From Nissolia schottii (taxonomy: Eukaryota; Streptophyta; Magnoliopsida; Fabales; Fabaceae): 64,000 bases of DNA. A model generated the notes under the pieces. That model was not told where the DNA came from and did not search any database. It saw only the letters and a list, made by a program, of their open reading frames with translations. Of this stretch, positions 45,752 to 58,500 are shown in pieces (the first letter of the stretch is position 1; every line of letters begins with the position of its first letter). The stretch covers positions 1 to 64,000 of the forward strand of contig QANU01035458.1 of NCBI GenBank assembly GCA_003254905.1, given 5' to 3'. A program made the position numbers and the translations under genes.

Positions 45752-46330
45752 ATTATTTCTTTCTCTATAATTCCATCCCGTTAAATTCTCTCTCTTTAAA
45801 ATTCTATCTCTCTGAATATATCTATAATTAAATGTAGTATTTCGTAGAGTCACGAGAGAAATAATTACAATTATAGAAAACAATAAAATGTTTTTTTCTT
45901 ACAAAATGTATTGTATATCTCAAATGAATGGATCATTTGCACGTTAAGAAAGTACAATAAAACTAAGAAAATCGTAAAAAAATCAAATGAAAAATATCGA
46001 GTCCAAAAAGAATCTGTAATTATAGGGCATAAATACTGGTATAATATAAAAAAGAAAAAAAAATAATTTCACAATCTCTTTCTTAAATTTTAAGTGCATA
46101 CCCCACAGGCCAAATATTGAGTTAGTAGAATCACCATCAGGTGCATTTTTCCCCCTTAATTCTTAAATGAGAATTCTGAGAGAACAGCATTGCTTTCTTA
46201 AGATTCAAATCAGGTCTCAAGCGACCCTTTTACACTGAATTCAGCAGCAAAGATCCAGCTGTGAAGTACTTTCTCAGGAAGGATGTACCTTTAGAAGCCA
46301 GCCAGATGATTTTACCAGGAAAGTTACACA

Positions 46331-49300
46331 TTATCTTCGAAGTTGCCTCTGTAAAAGCAAATATCAGTTGCATGAAAATTCATTCCCTTGAAAATAATAG
46401 CATGCATATGATAGATCAAGACATTTTTGTTTTTCAATTATTAGTTATTTATAAATTAGTTATCTTGAATTTTTATCGGTGATTTTAAAAAAAAAAAAGT
46501 TAAAAGCGGTGAAAGGGTATCTATAGCTTGCAGGAATTGTCATGTAATCACAAGCATAAACAAAAAATATTTAATGAACAAATGTGATAGCAAACGTACT
46601 CTAGGGGCATTGTTGACAGGTTGCAGCCTTCTGTCAGAAACTCTCTCTGGATCTGGTATCAATTCTGGACTATCGTGCTTATAAAATGCCTGTAAGGCTC
46701 TTCCAATGAATGGGCGAACAATATTCACTTCCATCGCAGACAAGTTTTTTATCTGCAATCAACAGATAATTATATAATAAGATCAATGGCCTGTCTTATC
46801 CAGCACGCTTTTCTCTCCCTCCCAAACCAAAACTGCTCTACAGACAAGCTTAACAGAAGGTATTCTATCTAATTCTCAATGCAATTATAATAATCAATCA
46901 AGGGTAGGAAAGCCAGCATCCAAGGCTCTCTCTACTTTATATTTGAAGCTTATGCTAGTGGAGAAAATTGTATTGCTCTAACTACAAGTCAACTACATCA
47001 CAAAGTGGCCTTCTATGAGGGGAAAAGGTGTCTTGTTTGGTGGAATGAATTCAGTTTACAAATGTCCTGGTATGAGACATGGGGCATACAAGAAAATTAA
47101 AGATTCTTCATCTTCCAGTTTTTGTTTTCTCAAATTCGGTGATAAAGACACTTTATTCAACAACTTACATAGCAGCGGGCAAAAATGTGAGACTAGAGAA
47201 AATATCATGTAAAATATGGGTCTGTTACAAAGAATGGTCATGTACCTACCTTTCGACAAAACCAGTGTCAAGTTTAATTAGAAATATATTTAGAAGAGGA
47301 GTTTAAATGTGATTATCTGTCTGTCAGTGTAAAATTCTACATTCTATCAGTAAACATGAAGGAACCACTTCATTGCAGTAATTGACAACTTGACATACAT
47401 CGTATGTTACAATGGTAGTGTAAAATTCTGAGTGGAACAAATTTAAATCCTTATACGAAGTTGCACACTTTTCAAACAGAGGTGCATCGCAGACTTCTAC
47501 AAAGAGATGCCCCAAAAGATATTAGAGAAACTACCTTAACAGCAATTGTACGACCATTAAATGCCTCCAAGTCGGTCTCAACTTTATGAAACCTTACATC
47601 TCTGATGTCCTCAATTAGAGACCTGACCTGTACAGAAGAAATAAGTCAAAACATCAGAAGAAAAGCGTGGTTCGTATTTCTGAAGGAGAGCCTGGTTTAA
47701 ACTCACCATATATACATCAGGAATGTTGTCACGTGCACTAAAATTCAAAAAGATGTTAGTTAATATAGTGAAAAAAACTAGTATATAACAGAACAATATA
47801 TTATTGTCTCTAGACTTACTGATCAAAAAGAAGTCTAGAGATTTCTACATAATGAAATGGCAAATGCTCTGACATCTCTTGAGAGTCTCGCTCAGCCTCC
47901 AAAACTTGAGTCAACTTCTCTATAGAAAAATGGAAATGGATTAATATTAGGCCCTATTTCATGTAATTTTTACTGTAGTGTAAAGCCATAATCCCAAAAA
48001 CTTTTACACTAGCAGTACATCAAAGCACTATTTACCACAAAAACTGGCCAACGTTGAAAAGAAAAAGTTATTTGCACTCTAAACCATCCGATTACTCCTC
48101 ATGAGCTATAGCAAGCAATAAACAAATAGTTGAATACTTACTATAACATCCCCGAAATTAGTTATGATGTGACACTCTAGAATAAGGTGTGTGTACTTGT
48201 ATTTAGGCATATTATAGTAAATTACTCATGATATTAGTATGCTGCATTAATCTTGATAGTTAATATACGTGCATTTCTTGGTCTTATAGAACTGGGAGGC
48301 TGCCTTGGGCAGTAAGGAGTAACTTTGAAAATTTGACAAATGCATCCCGAGAAATAAGTGGACAACTATCTAACTAAAGAGTTAATGAATTTAAAGAATA
48401 AAGAACTAAATAGAAGGAACAGTGAACATTGGCTAAGCATCCACTACTGAAAATAAAATCTATAGACCTCTTAAGTGAATAAAATGGGGTAATCTAAACA
48501 TAAGGGATATATAGACTGACAGCAATAGATAACTTGCTGACACCTAACACCTACTAGGTACACTTGCTACTACATGTGGTCTGCTTATGCCCCCTACTTA
48601 GCTCTCTTTCTTCCAAGTTCCCGCTTCTGCATGTGGCATTCTCACATGAATATCAAACCAACAAGACGAAAAAGGATAGAGGGAGAAGGTTATACAGAGA
48701 AGAATAAGGACAAAAGAGAATAAATTTAGCATGTCTAGTAAGAAATCTGTCCGGCCAGAAAGTGAAAGGGGACTGGGAGCTGATGCTGTGAGCTATATCA
48801 AACTCAATTGCCTCATAACTTATCAGTCATACTCATAATCTGTTTAGGGAACATATCCAAATCTACATAAGAATCTAGTAGTGTATGTGTAGTTGAGCGT
48901 GAAACCACATTCAAGTTGTTTATTTCCTGCTATTATCTTAAAAAGGTTGTAAAAGTCTGTGAAATACTTCCACTCATTCCGTAGTTTCAGTTACATGAGT
49001 TACATGTATACAGAATAATGGAAACCCTGACGATGGGCCCTTATTCTAGTCCTGGCCAGTAGCACTTATGGTGCTATAATTGAAAATGAAATAGGCAAGA
49101 TTAATTGTAAGTGGAAATGGTTGATTTATGCATGCATTCTGATGAAATATGAGCTTTGTTCTTATTGTTCTTAACTGCTTATAGAGGAAGGGAACGACCC
49201 AAATTGTTGTAATTTCGTAGTTTACAGGGAAGGAGCAGAAATAGCGTATATACTTCATCCAAAGATTACAGTTTTGTTACATTCTTATATGTATAAGCGT

Positions 49301-50970
49301 ATCTTAGGGGTCAGCTGTTTCTATTAATGAACTAAGAGCTCTGTAAATTATGAAAGGGTATCCTTCACCCCAAGGTTTTATGTTGTCCTTAAGCATGTCA
49401 GCAACATTAATAATCCTAGACTCCTAATTATTGGTTTCAATCTCTGATTCTCTATAGACCCTTCCTACTATCTAAATGGTTGATTATAAACTCTGCACCC
49501 AAAACTCTCTGACGCTAATATTATTTTCCATAGTCTTTAAAGTGATGATTTGAGAAATACAGTTCTAAGAGTAGTTTAAGTCTCATTTAAACCTTGACGT
49601 ATCAACCAACAATCTGCTGTGAAACAAAAGATTTTAATTTATGTGACATGGCCAGCAAGAAACCTCAACTACTCTTCTCCAGTTTAAACTTTTTAGGTCC
49701 CCTTTTTGCCCCTTGAATGATTAGTATTAGGAGTCAGTCCTGATTATGATACTGAATTGATAATTCTGCTCCCTTTTAAAATATATGAAATTCTCAGCTT
49801 AATTTTTAAGGTATGCATTACGCCCTTAAAAAGATTAGAATTAAGCAAAGTTAAGGAATTTTCGTCTAGTGTGTTAACCAGAGAATATTGTCCTTTTGCT
49901 CCCATACAATACAAGTTGGGAAGTCTGGAAAGTAATTTAACAAGGCAAAAAGGAAATTAAGAGATTTTCCTCCTTTATAAATCATGACAACAGTTAACAT
50001 CAAATTCAGTAGCCAGTCTTCCACAGTTCCACGAATCCTTCTAGAATTAAATTCAAGAAATGCTCAGCATGCAAGACAGGTGTGTTTGACAAGCTGTATC
50101 AGTGTTAAGGGATTCCCCTTGAGAGAACTCATTAAACTCCTAATTCAACTTTCTAGCATGATATAGTAGCATAGGGGAATGAAATTATCTACGATTTTAC
50201 AACTTATAGGCCTAATCAAGCGACTAATTAAGCGAATTTTAGTCAGAGGCCAGGTCTCTATTCCTCCTAGCTGTTACCTGCCTGTGATTCTAACTTAATC
50301 ATGTACCTACAAGAATAAGTACCACATGGTGCAGAAATAGTACTTGACACAAGTTTGCATCTGATGTCCACAGCACAGAATAGAAACAAAATAACATGAA
50401 GTTGTCAAAAGAAAATTTTAAATTATAAACACATTCTTTAAATTTACTTCCTCTATTTTGATCTCCTTTCTCTCATAGTATAACTAAGCACATGTAACAT
50501 ATGGGCTTGTAATATTGTAATCATTTGATTGAAAAACAAAAACAACAGAGTGAAAAAGGAAGCTCACCAACAGACATCCATTGGGGAGGGCAAATGGAGC
50601 ACTTGCCTCTCTTTTTGAGAGCAACGGCCAGCCACAGCGGTACTTGCGTAACGATTTGTGGGGTAAACGGGCCAAAATCTCCCTGCCATTGTTATTTAAA
50701 AGAAAATTTCAATGTACTGTGTGTGAAAAAGAACTACTGTCATAGTGTTTCAGTTACTGCTTACAGAAATAAGATTGAGAGGACCCATCTTGAGATTGGG
50801 CACTATGTCCACAATCTCATCCTCAGCAATGAACTCAAGCTGTGTGACAAGCAAAACCATAACTCATTAATGATTTATAAACAATTTCAAAGCATGATGG
50901 ACAAGTAGAGAAAAATGCATACCTCCTCCGCTGAAAACAGGGAGAGCTCAGGGTCCGATTGCCCAGCCAT
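46331..50970 (-). CDS. PSF2: DNA replication complex GINS protein PSF2
   Basis: PSF2 is one of four GINS subunits; GINS with CDC45 and MCM2-7 forms the replicative helicase in the nucleus. Eight minus-strand exons: 50970-50923, 50839-50765, 50682-50568, 47919-47820, 47737-47707, 47627-47535, 46752-46600 and 46348-46331; 633 nt, 210 residues, the usual PSF2 length. All introns are GT..AG and every phase fits. Landmarks: [16 protein letters not shown], then [96 protein letters not shown]; and a basic tail RRQLRR. Intron 3 is 2.6 kb while most others are about 80 bp, probably from insertions. A possible 5'-leader intron acceptor lies at 50994 (minus TTTCATAG). No frame damage is seen, so I expect it to be functional. 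Confidence 0.95.
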
Positions 50971-53900
50971 CTCTTCTCTTTGAACTCAAGATCCTATGAA
51001 ATATACTAACTAAAGTAAATAAAAAGAGTTATAAATACAGCTCTTCCAAACAATTGAACAGAAGCACATGGAAATTCAATGCTCTATGATAAGCCAACAA
51101 CAAATCAAGTATGGAAGTTTAATAGAACAAATAGCCCCATTACTTGCACTAAAACCTGCAGCAATTATGTTGTGATGAGAATTGATACATGTAGAGCTGT
51201 CAAAATGGGTCAATCCACTCTCGGATTGGGTTAGCTCACTAAATAGAATTAGAAGTAAAAAAAAAAATGAAAACCGAAAGAAAAGAAGTCAGAAAATATA
51301 GGAAATAGAAATTAAAAATAGCATATCAACAGAAAATAAAAAACAGGCATCATATTACATATTCACAAACCATACCTATAATCAGAGAAGATAATCAATG
51401 AAATTAATTAAAACTAATTGTCAGCAACAACCCTCAGTCACGAATCCATGTATTTTTATCAATCACAGCCCAAAAAGGGGGGGAGCAGGAATCTGAAAAC
51501 AAAACTGAAGTAAGCAGGGAGATTTCTACTTCAAGCTTCGTAGTTGATTGATGGCGTCATGATGGGGTAACTTCTGCAACAGCGACGAAGGCGATTAAGC
51601 CTGTGACTAGAACGGATATGAAGGTAAGGGGAAAGGGTCAGTGGTGGGAAAGGGGGGGGGGCATGGGGTCAACAGACAACAATGCAGAGCGCGAAGGCGA
51701 CGGCATGGGACAAGCAGGCAGCGACTCTTCAGAGGTTGAGAAGTGAGCAGCCGCAGGGGTGTGAGAGAAACTGGATGTTGTGGTCACCGGTCATTGTTAG
51801 GTTAGAATGATGAATGAGGGGAACGAGAGAAGAAAATGGGCTTGACCCAATAACAAAAATACCAGCATTGCAGATAAAATCCAAATCAAAACAAACTGAA
51901 CATCAAACAAGAATTTAATTCCAGCAATACGTATCAAATTACACAATTTCACAACATACACTAAACACATACCAAAATTCCTGGTGCTCCTAACCCCGTT
52001 GGAAGGGGAATCTACTATACTGTTGCTAGCGTTCAACAGAATCTTGTCATCCTGTTCAGTGTTTCACCGGGATTATTCCTCAATAAAGTCCAATTGAATT
52101 TGCGTTCCATCAAATTTGAAAATCAAAATGTTAATAAATGATGAAAGAGTGTTAAACGGATAGTAATATCTGATAAGAAACTGAGGAGCATGATGATAAC
52201 ATAAAAGGTGACAAAGTGAATAAAAGAAAAGAGACCAGAGAGTGAGGGAGCACCGCTCGATGAGAAGGCGGAGGGAGTGAGTGCTGCAGTCTGGCGAGCT
52301 CGTGCTGGAGGGAGGACGGGGCGCTGCTTGGGACTGAGAGGTGAGAGGAGATGATGAAAGATTGAAGAGAGTAATCAAGATTAGGGCATTGCGGCATGCG
52401 TCTGCCAATGATGAAAAGCAAAGGGAAGGAGGCCCAGAGGAGGAAGAAGGGAAATGAGAGCGAAATTAGAAAACGGATGGAGGGAATTTAGAGGGTTTTC
52501 ATGTCCCACTCAATTGGTGGGTTTTTTTTTTATTTTGGAGTCTTTAAAAAGTTCTGGAGTGCATTTACACCCATTTTGCTACGTTGTATAAGATATAATA
52601 ATATTATTTAATATTATAAAATTATTTTTTATCATATATTTATTGTAACATAAGATAGTATAACTTTATATAATTTCATTCGTTTTTATCATATGATTGT
52701 CCTTTTAACTTATCGTATCTCTTGAGGTGTGATTAGATATGATAGTACTATTTTTTTACTCAATTTTAAATTATTCTTATTATCCTCTCTTTTTTTAATC
52801 ATCCTAAAATCGTCAATCACCATCATTGCATTATCTTTTTTATCTTTCTTCCTCACTCTGCATTATCTTTTTCTCTTTCTTCCTCCCTCTCTCATGGTTA
52901 TTGTGTTTGTTATTGTCTCTTCTTCAAATTTAATGTCTTTTGATAATTGGAAGCACATAGAGCACAAAATTATGAACATATCAATTCAAAAACTACTCAC
53001 ACAATCTCATTTTCTTTTTATTTTCAATTATCATTTTGACTAAGAGAAATAAAAACCCATTTTTGAAGTTTTTTTTTCTTGATTTGCGTTTATGCAAAAT
53101 TTGAGAACTTTTACTCTAGATCATTTATTTTTTTAAAGCTCTACAATAAACCCTTTTTTAATTTTGGTGACAAAATTTGTGTCTTGTACAATAATTGATT
53201 TGGATAATGTCAAATAGTATTTATGTTTCAAAAAATGATTATTTTTTTTATTTTAGTATTTTATCATGAATTGAAACTGCAAAGATTAAATAGAATAAAA
53301 TTATATAATTATATGTGACACATTAAATACATGATAATTTACAAATTTATACAATATACTTTTATATTATATTATTATCTGTTAATTATCTTATTTAATA
53401 CTATCGAATCTTATTTCATATGATTAATGGAAAGAGGTCTTAGGTTCTAACTTCCCAAAAGGCTGTTCTCAGTACAACGTTTGACCCTGACAAATGTATG
53501 TTTCTTATTTTTCTCTTAATTAAAGATGCATTTTCTAACTTTGTCATTTGTGTCAATGTTTTCGTGCGTTCCTATTCCTAAGGACAACGGCTACAAGCCT
53601 ATGTATTAAATTGGTTTCTTTCTTTGTTAAGGAGAGACTGCTATTAAATTGTTTTTATTTTTTATATAAAGGTCTCTCATAATTTTCATCTTATTTTTTA
53701 TTAACACATCTACTTCGTACAATAAATTTATACAAAAAAAATTATAATATAAAAATAAAATATATTTAATTCAATATTGCAATTTAATATTATTTTTAAA
53801 ATAAGAATAATAATTTAATATTTTAATCATGATAGTTTAATTTAATTTTTTTAAAATAAAAACACTTTTAGAGTTAAATAATTAAACATTACAAACTAAA

Positions 53901-55438
53901 AATAAGTGTTTTTGTTACTAAATATTCAAACACATAATAACTTATTTATAAGTTACTTTTTATAAAATATCTTTTCTCATAAGCTCCTTTTACAAAATGA
54001 CTTAATTAAACTATTTACTCAAACGGACTCTTACTCATTTAGAGGTTTTCTTTATACATCAGGTAATGAAGAAAACCAAAACAAAACAAAAAAAGTTGCA
54101 TCCTAGCAAAGATGATATCTATGAAATTTGCATGCAACAATTCATGGAGTGCTCAAGGCTGATCCTCAATAATCACAAGATTCTCTCCATTGGAAGAACC
54201 TTTATTGACAAGGAAATTAACACAAACTAAAGTTTTGCGAAGGACATGACTCATGAGTGATGTGAATTAACAGCCACACCCCATTCACTCACTTGAATCA
54301 CGGAAAAGTGATAATGAGTTTATAATATATGTTGAGTAAGATTCTATTTTACATGTCAAACGGTTTGTTTGGAAGTATTAGAGAGAATGAAAAGGAATGT
54401 CCATTAATACAATAGAATGGAATAATTAGGTGTAAGTCAGTTATTCTTGAGTTTAATGAAGAAAGCGAGAAAAGTTTTTCCATTTTTGTTTGGTTGTTAC
54501 TCTCTCTTGTAAAATTATTGTTCAAATTGTTTAGGGTTTTAAAATATTATTAACACATGATCAATTAGAGTGGCAGATGTTTATTCCCCTTAACCAGTAG
54601 TCTTGGGGTTAAAGTATAAAAAAATTCAAAGGGTTCCAAAATATTTGTCCAATTTTTTCTCAATAATATTCTTAATTTAAATAGTTATTAAATGCATTAG
54701 TGAAGTATATTTCATATCAAATAAAAGTAATTTTCATCGTTCAAATAATTGTTTATTAATTATGTTTTTTTCGTTAATTTATGTGATGTCTACTAATGAA
54801 CAATTATTTTCAAAATAAGAGAGTATATTTGAAGTGAATGAAAAGGAATGACATATAAATTTTTTTACTTTTCAATCTTACCTTAGGTATAAATGGGCTA
54901 GCCCACCTGACTAAGGCCGAAAACCCCACTTATTTCCAAAAAAAGTCCATTTATCATTGTGTGGTTTGAGTAATAGATGTAATAGATACAAAAAGAAAAC
55001 CTTTTTGCTATAAAAATAGTTTCTTTCGAAATAATGATGAGAAAAATATAGAAATTTAATTAATATATAAATTATGTGTCAATATCATCCTTCATTTATC
55101 AACTAAATTGATTTAATCAACCCCATTTTGGTTGGCCCATTCCTAAGGAAGAAGCTCCACATATTAGTGGACCCCGCACAAGTGGGAAAAAAATCATATT
55201 CGTTTTTGGCCCAAGAAATCTGGATTTTAGTCTCATGCACACAATCCCAGTCACATAGGTTGGAGTCTTTGGACCCATCATTGTGGACCCTACACGGTGT
55301 GAAAATTAATCATATACTTTTCAAAGAATGAGATTTGGATAAAGAGAGGAAAATATGGAACCATTGCAACTTGTTTTCCCATTCTGTGTCCCTCTCATTT
55401 TCGTCGGTTTCATTATCCACCCTCCGTGTGTGAGTGTG
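50971..55438. other. intergenic region between PSF2 and the lipase gene
   Basis: The left end must hold the PSF2 promoter and leader (genes diverge: PSF2 leftward, lipase rightward). GC-richer stretches at 51540-51780 and 52220-52480 may be exon, leader or promoter DNA for PSF2, but I could not prove a transcript. Positions 52560-55090 are AT-rich with no gene; the open frame at 52729-53043 is compositional (Leu/Phe/Ser from T/C-rich text). A G homopolymer of about 9 lies at 51651-51660. Confidence 0.5.
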
Positions 55439-55445
55439 TATAAAA
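55439..55445 (+). promoter_or_regulatory. TATA box of the lipase gene
   Basis: TATAAAA in the context GTGTGTATAAAAGAATC lies 99 bp before the start codon. A (GA)n run (about 55504-55522) in the presumed leader follows. Position and context fit a core promoter; the transcription start was not determined. Confidence 0.7.
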
Positions 55446-55543
55446 GAATCTCCCTCGTTACTCAATCCCACACCTTCAAGTGCATTACTGGCTAGCCCAA
55501 AGACAGAGAGAGAGAGAGAGAGTACACAAACCAGAAAAGATCG

Positions 55544-58500
55544 ATGGCTCTCTCGGCTTTGACGTCCCTCTGCCTCCTCGTCTTGTTCATAGCAATAGAA
55601 GCAGCACACGCTTCAAGCCGTGTCTCCTTTTTTGGCAGAGACCCTTTTCCTTCTTCTCACCCTCACAATCCCACGGATGAGGGTATTGGTATATGCGCCT
55701 CTTCTGTCATTGTTTACGGATACAAGTGCCAGGAACTTGAAGTAATTACATCAAACTATCTCTATCTAGCTAGCTAATATTTAAGCATGTCATGTTTACA
55801 CATATATATTATATACAACCACCACACAAACATGTAATTTGCATTCTGGTTTGGTCTATTAATGTTTGATGGAATATATACTTTTCAGGTTACAACCAAA
55901 GATGGGTACATTTTGAGCCTTCAAAGGATCCCAGAAGGTCGTATAGCTGAGGTTAGTGGCAGTGGGAATAGAAAGAAGCAGCCAGTGATAATACAACATG
56001 GAGTATTAGTGGTAAGTGCTGCACAATTAATGCACCCCACACTAACACGGGGAAAACTAGATGAAAATGGACAATAACGAGAAGATAGAAATTGATATCA
56101 GGCCCATTAATTTTTTTTTTTACTTGTAAAATTCATCAATTTTATATTTTTGTTATTATCCATTTTGTTATCTAAAAGTGTTGTTCATTTGACATTTTTT
56201 TCACTAACACTATCTTTTATTTTCTATTTTTATTTCTTGATTTTTGAAATGTTTGCTTCTTCTTTTTTTCATGATTTTAATGAAATACGTGTGTATTATA
56301 TACATGTGTGTACATAAGAAGTCAAAGATACTTAACACATTTATTCCATTCGTCCAATATTACATGTCATTTTTAACAAATACGCACACATATTAACAAA
56401 TTAACTAATTTGCACATATTTAAATAAAACATTAATTGTTTAGACTAAATTATTGTTTAATAAGTGATATAAAAAAGTGTAATGTAATTAATATAATAAT
56501 AAAGAGATATAATAAATTAAAGTATAGTTAGAAACACAATAATTAATACTTCTTTAATTTAATTAAATAACAATTAATTTTAAACAAAATTTTAAGTAAA
56601 AAATGACATAAAAATAGACAGGGGTAGTAATAAATAATGGACACAAGAAATGTGTGTTACCAACCCACCTAAACTTTTGTTTATACAATAAGTAGTATAA
56701 ATAAGAAATTAAAAAAAATACAAGAAACTGATTGAAAAATAAAATGAAAACAAGAAATTAAAGAGAAAAAAAAAATTCATACAGAATAAAAAAAAAAATC
56801 TCGATTTAGAAAGTCGTCTTTACCTTAGTTACTAACATGGGTTAAGCTAGCTACATAAATTGTTTTGAAAATTTATTTCATCGTTATTATTATGGCTTTA
56901 TATGCTTGTTAAAAGTGAATGCCAAAACATTCCCCTGTTTTATTCAGCCATTTTCTTTACCCAGAACTTAAAAATGTTCATGCGCTAGCTATCGTAGTTT
57001 CCAGCATTCGAAGAGCGAAAAATTTCTATCACCCAGAAATATCTTGATTGTTTCAGTGTGAACATGATTCCGTAATTGAGAAAGGTGACAAATTGGGGTC
57101 GAATTCCGCGTCAGTGTCACATAATGCACTATAGCGTTGCCACTTCCTATTTTTATTTTATTTAATTTAACTTTTCAGTGAAGGGGATCATCAGACACCG
57201 CAAGTGACGCCCATGTGTCAGGAGGTTGCTTTAGACATAAAAAGTGGCACTTTCTCAACCTAATTAATTGACGTTACAATTAAGCTAACAAAAGGTGTTT
57301 GGAAAAGCACCTGTGCAATTGATTGTTTTTTTTGGGGGTGGGGGGGGAAGAGGGTTAGTTTTGGTAAAAATTCTTAGGTATTCAAAGACATAAGCGTTTT
57401 CTTTTGCTATATTCAATTAGATGTTTAGTGCATTACTATTATGATCCATAATATTGATAATAAGACATTTAAAGCAACATAACAATAAAAAAAATTGCTC
57501 CAAGAACACCTCTCTAATTTTTAAGAATCATTAGAATTTATCGAATTACTTTTTTTTTTCTTTTCATCAATTAAAAATAGTATCTAAATTCTTATCGTAC
57601 AAGCCATGGCCAAACTGAATGTATAAATGAATCAACCTCTTTAAATCCCGAACGAACAAGGCCATCAAGCTACATCTTTATCCATAAAAAATGATGGATC
57701 TCCTCAACATAAATCACCAAATTAAAGGTGTATTTGAAATATGACCAGAAAAAAAATAAAAAAAATATATAGGTGTCTATGAAACAGCGTTGATTTTTGG
57801 CTTCCCTTTTTCTGTTTGTGTTCCTTTTTGGGGTAGGCAGACTGTCATGGATTCTAATTGATCATACACTGCATGGTGAGCATACTCATTTCACATGTGA
57901 GGACCATAATGGATTTATCATCCCACTAATTTATTTGAGCGCGCCATAAACTTAAAAAGGAGAAATTTTATTTATATTCATTTTGCAAATGATATTATGT
58001 CTTTTTTTTTATGCGAGTTCCATTAAACATTTATCCAATAAGAAATGATATATGCGAGTTAACACTATGTATTATGTAAAACAGTAATGTTAGATGTACA
58101 TTAGTTTTGTATAGTGCAAGCATCATATGACATATGTATGGTATACACAACAACGTTGAATGCACAAACTTTTGCGCACACATACACAATTTTTTTTTTT
58201 TTGCAGATATGCACAACACTTTTCACTTACAAACCAAATTAGGTCAGATCTACGTCACATTAAATAGTAAAAAGTAATTGGCTTGCTCTCTCTCGTGCTT
58301 CCCATTCACACTCTAAACATGTACACTCACTCGCTACCATGCATAACTATTTTAAAATAGATGCACAAATTTTTGAATTGACGTGTACAAACTTTTTAAC
58401 AAGCATAAACAAATAATAAGACAAAAATAAAATAAATAAGAAGAATAATCATAATTTGGTATTCATGTGCACAAACTTTTGAATAAGAGTATACAAACTT

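Noticed and set aside
52729..53043. 104-codon Leu/Ser/Phe-rich frame resembling a membrane protein
   Set aside because: Hydrophobicity comes from T/C-rich low-complexity DNA; no conserved motif.
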